From Pseudomonadota bacterium (GTDB lineage Bacteria > Desulfobacterota > Desulfobacteria > Desulfobacterales > Desulfobacteraceae), in assembly GCA_018816605.1 (NCBI GenBank), contig JAHIVS010000266.1, forward strand, positions 1 to 7,142: a stretch of 7,142 nt of DNA. Direction: 5' to 3'. The notes beneath the pieces are model-generated. The model ran no database searches. It had not been told where the DNA came from and saw only the letters and a program-made list of their open reading frames with translations. Shown in pieces: positions 6,564-7,142 of the stretch (the first letter of the stretch is position 1; each line of letters starts with the position of its first letter). A program made the translations under genes and the position numbers.

Positions 6564-7142
6564 GTGATAAAATTTTCGATAAATGACAATAAAGTGGAAG
6601 CCCGGGACGGATGGACCGTGCTCGAGACAGCAAAAGAATACGGCATTGAGATTCCAACCCTCTGTCACCACCCGGCTGTCACACCCACGGGGTCCTGCAG
6701 GCTTTGTATGGTGGAATTAAAGGAAGGTGACTGGTCAAAGTTAGTGGCATCCTGCATATATCCCGTGAAAGAAGGCATCCGTATCTATACGGAAACCCCC
6801 CGGGTGCATAATGTGCGACGGTGGATTTTTGAAATGCTCCTGGCATCCTGCCCGGCCAGTGAAGAGATCCGACAGATGGCACAAACGCACGGGGTGATCT
6901 CCACTCGCTTTTCCGTCCATGATCCCGACCAGAGCTGCCTTATCTGCGGGTTGTGCCAGCGGGTATGTGAAGAAGTGGTGGGTCTTTCAGCCATTGCTGT
7001 TGTGGATCGCGGGGTTCATAAAAAAGTGGGGGCTCCCTTTTTACGACCGACAGATATCTGTGTGGCCTGCGGGTCTTGTGTCACCATCTGTCCCACGGGC
7101 GCCATGGAAAAAATTTTTGACACCGTCCGGGGCACACCCGAA
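6564..7142 (+). CDS. NuoG/HoxU-like Fe-S subunit, N-terminal 193 residues (3' end outside window)
   Basis: An open frame from GTG 6564 to the window edge encodes 193 residues. The N-terminal plant-type [2Fe-2S] ferredoxin domain has ligands C34, C45, C48 and C64 (C-x10-C-x2-C-x15-C). Then comes a linker, MLLASCPASEEIRQMAQ (91-107), and a 2x[4Fe-4S] ferredoxin domain with C125/C128/C131/C135 and C166/C169/C172/C176. NuoG, HydA and HoxU usually carry an H-x3-C-x2-C-x5-C cluster between these domains; here that motif is missing and only C96 remains. The protein would link the NuoF-like flavin subunit to a catalytic partner. It is either a short stand-alone subunit of roughly 200-250 residues or the N-terminus of a larger catalytic protein; the window ends before this can be told. 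It sits 11 nt after the HydB-like gene, in the same operon. Alternatives for the whole complex are formate dehydrogenase, an Hdr-linked oxidoreductase or a BamGHI-like module. Confidence 0.88.
   Translation, partial: MIKFSINDNKVEARDGWTVLETAKEYGIEIPTLCHHPAVTPTGSCRLCMVELKEGDWSKLVASCIYPVKEGIRIYTETPRVHNVRRWIFEMLLASCPASEEIRQMAQTHGVISTRFSVHDPDQSCLICGLCQRVCEEVVGLSAIAVVDRGVHKKVGAPFLRPTDICVACGSCVTICPTGAMEKIFDTVRGTPE

Overview
The window looks like chromosomal DNA of an anaerobic, probably sulfate-reducing Desulfobacterota bacterium (Desulfobacteraceae-like). This is inferred from the combination of sigma-54 activators carrying PAS domains with a multi-subunit flavin/iron-sulfur electron-transfer operon of the hydrogenase/formate dehydrogenase type. 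No rRNA or other taxonomic marker is present, so the assignment is tentative. All intact genes lie on the + strand.

Region 1 (1-350). The first 62 bases encode the last 19 residues of a protein ending in a Fis-type helix-turn-helix, probably another sigma-54 activator. After it comes a non-coding stretch. Its minus strand still encodes a recognisable but broken piece of a formate dehydrogenase catalytic subunit (FdhA), a gene relic.

Region 2 (351-4159). Two paralogous one-component sigma-54 enhancer-binding proteins sit in tandem, each with the layout PAS-PAS(Cys-rich)-AAA+-HTH. The second PAS of both has the same C-x8-C-x3-C motif, and their recognition helices are almost identical. The first copy has SAFTGA in place of the canonical GAFTGA sigma-54-contact loop; the second is canonical. 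The 269-bp gap between them looks like a complete sigma-54 control region: three GAAACGTTTC-type palindromes spaced exactly 17 bp apart, a near-consensus IHF site, and a -24/-12 promoter with correct spacing about 50 bp before the second regulator.

Region 3 (4161-7142). Starting one base after the second regulator is an operon with a NuoE-like [2Fe-2S] subunit, a HydB/NuoF-like FMN/NAD(P) subunit with extra N- and C-terminal Fe-S domains, and the first 193 residues of a NuoG/HoxU-like Fe-S subunit that runs off the window. Together they form an NAD(P)H-oxidising or NAD(P)-reducing diaphorase module, which would pass electrons to a catalytic subunit beyond the right edge. Candidates are a formate dehydrogenase (suggested by the fdhA relic), an [FeFe]-hydrogenase, an Hdr-type module, or a Bam-type benzoyl-CoA reductase complex.

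Working model (inference): the Cys-rich PAS regulators sense redox or a small ligand, bind the palindrome array, and drive the sigma-54 promoter. The second regulator and the diaphorase operon would then be transcribed together as an autoregulated unit.
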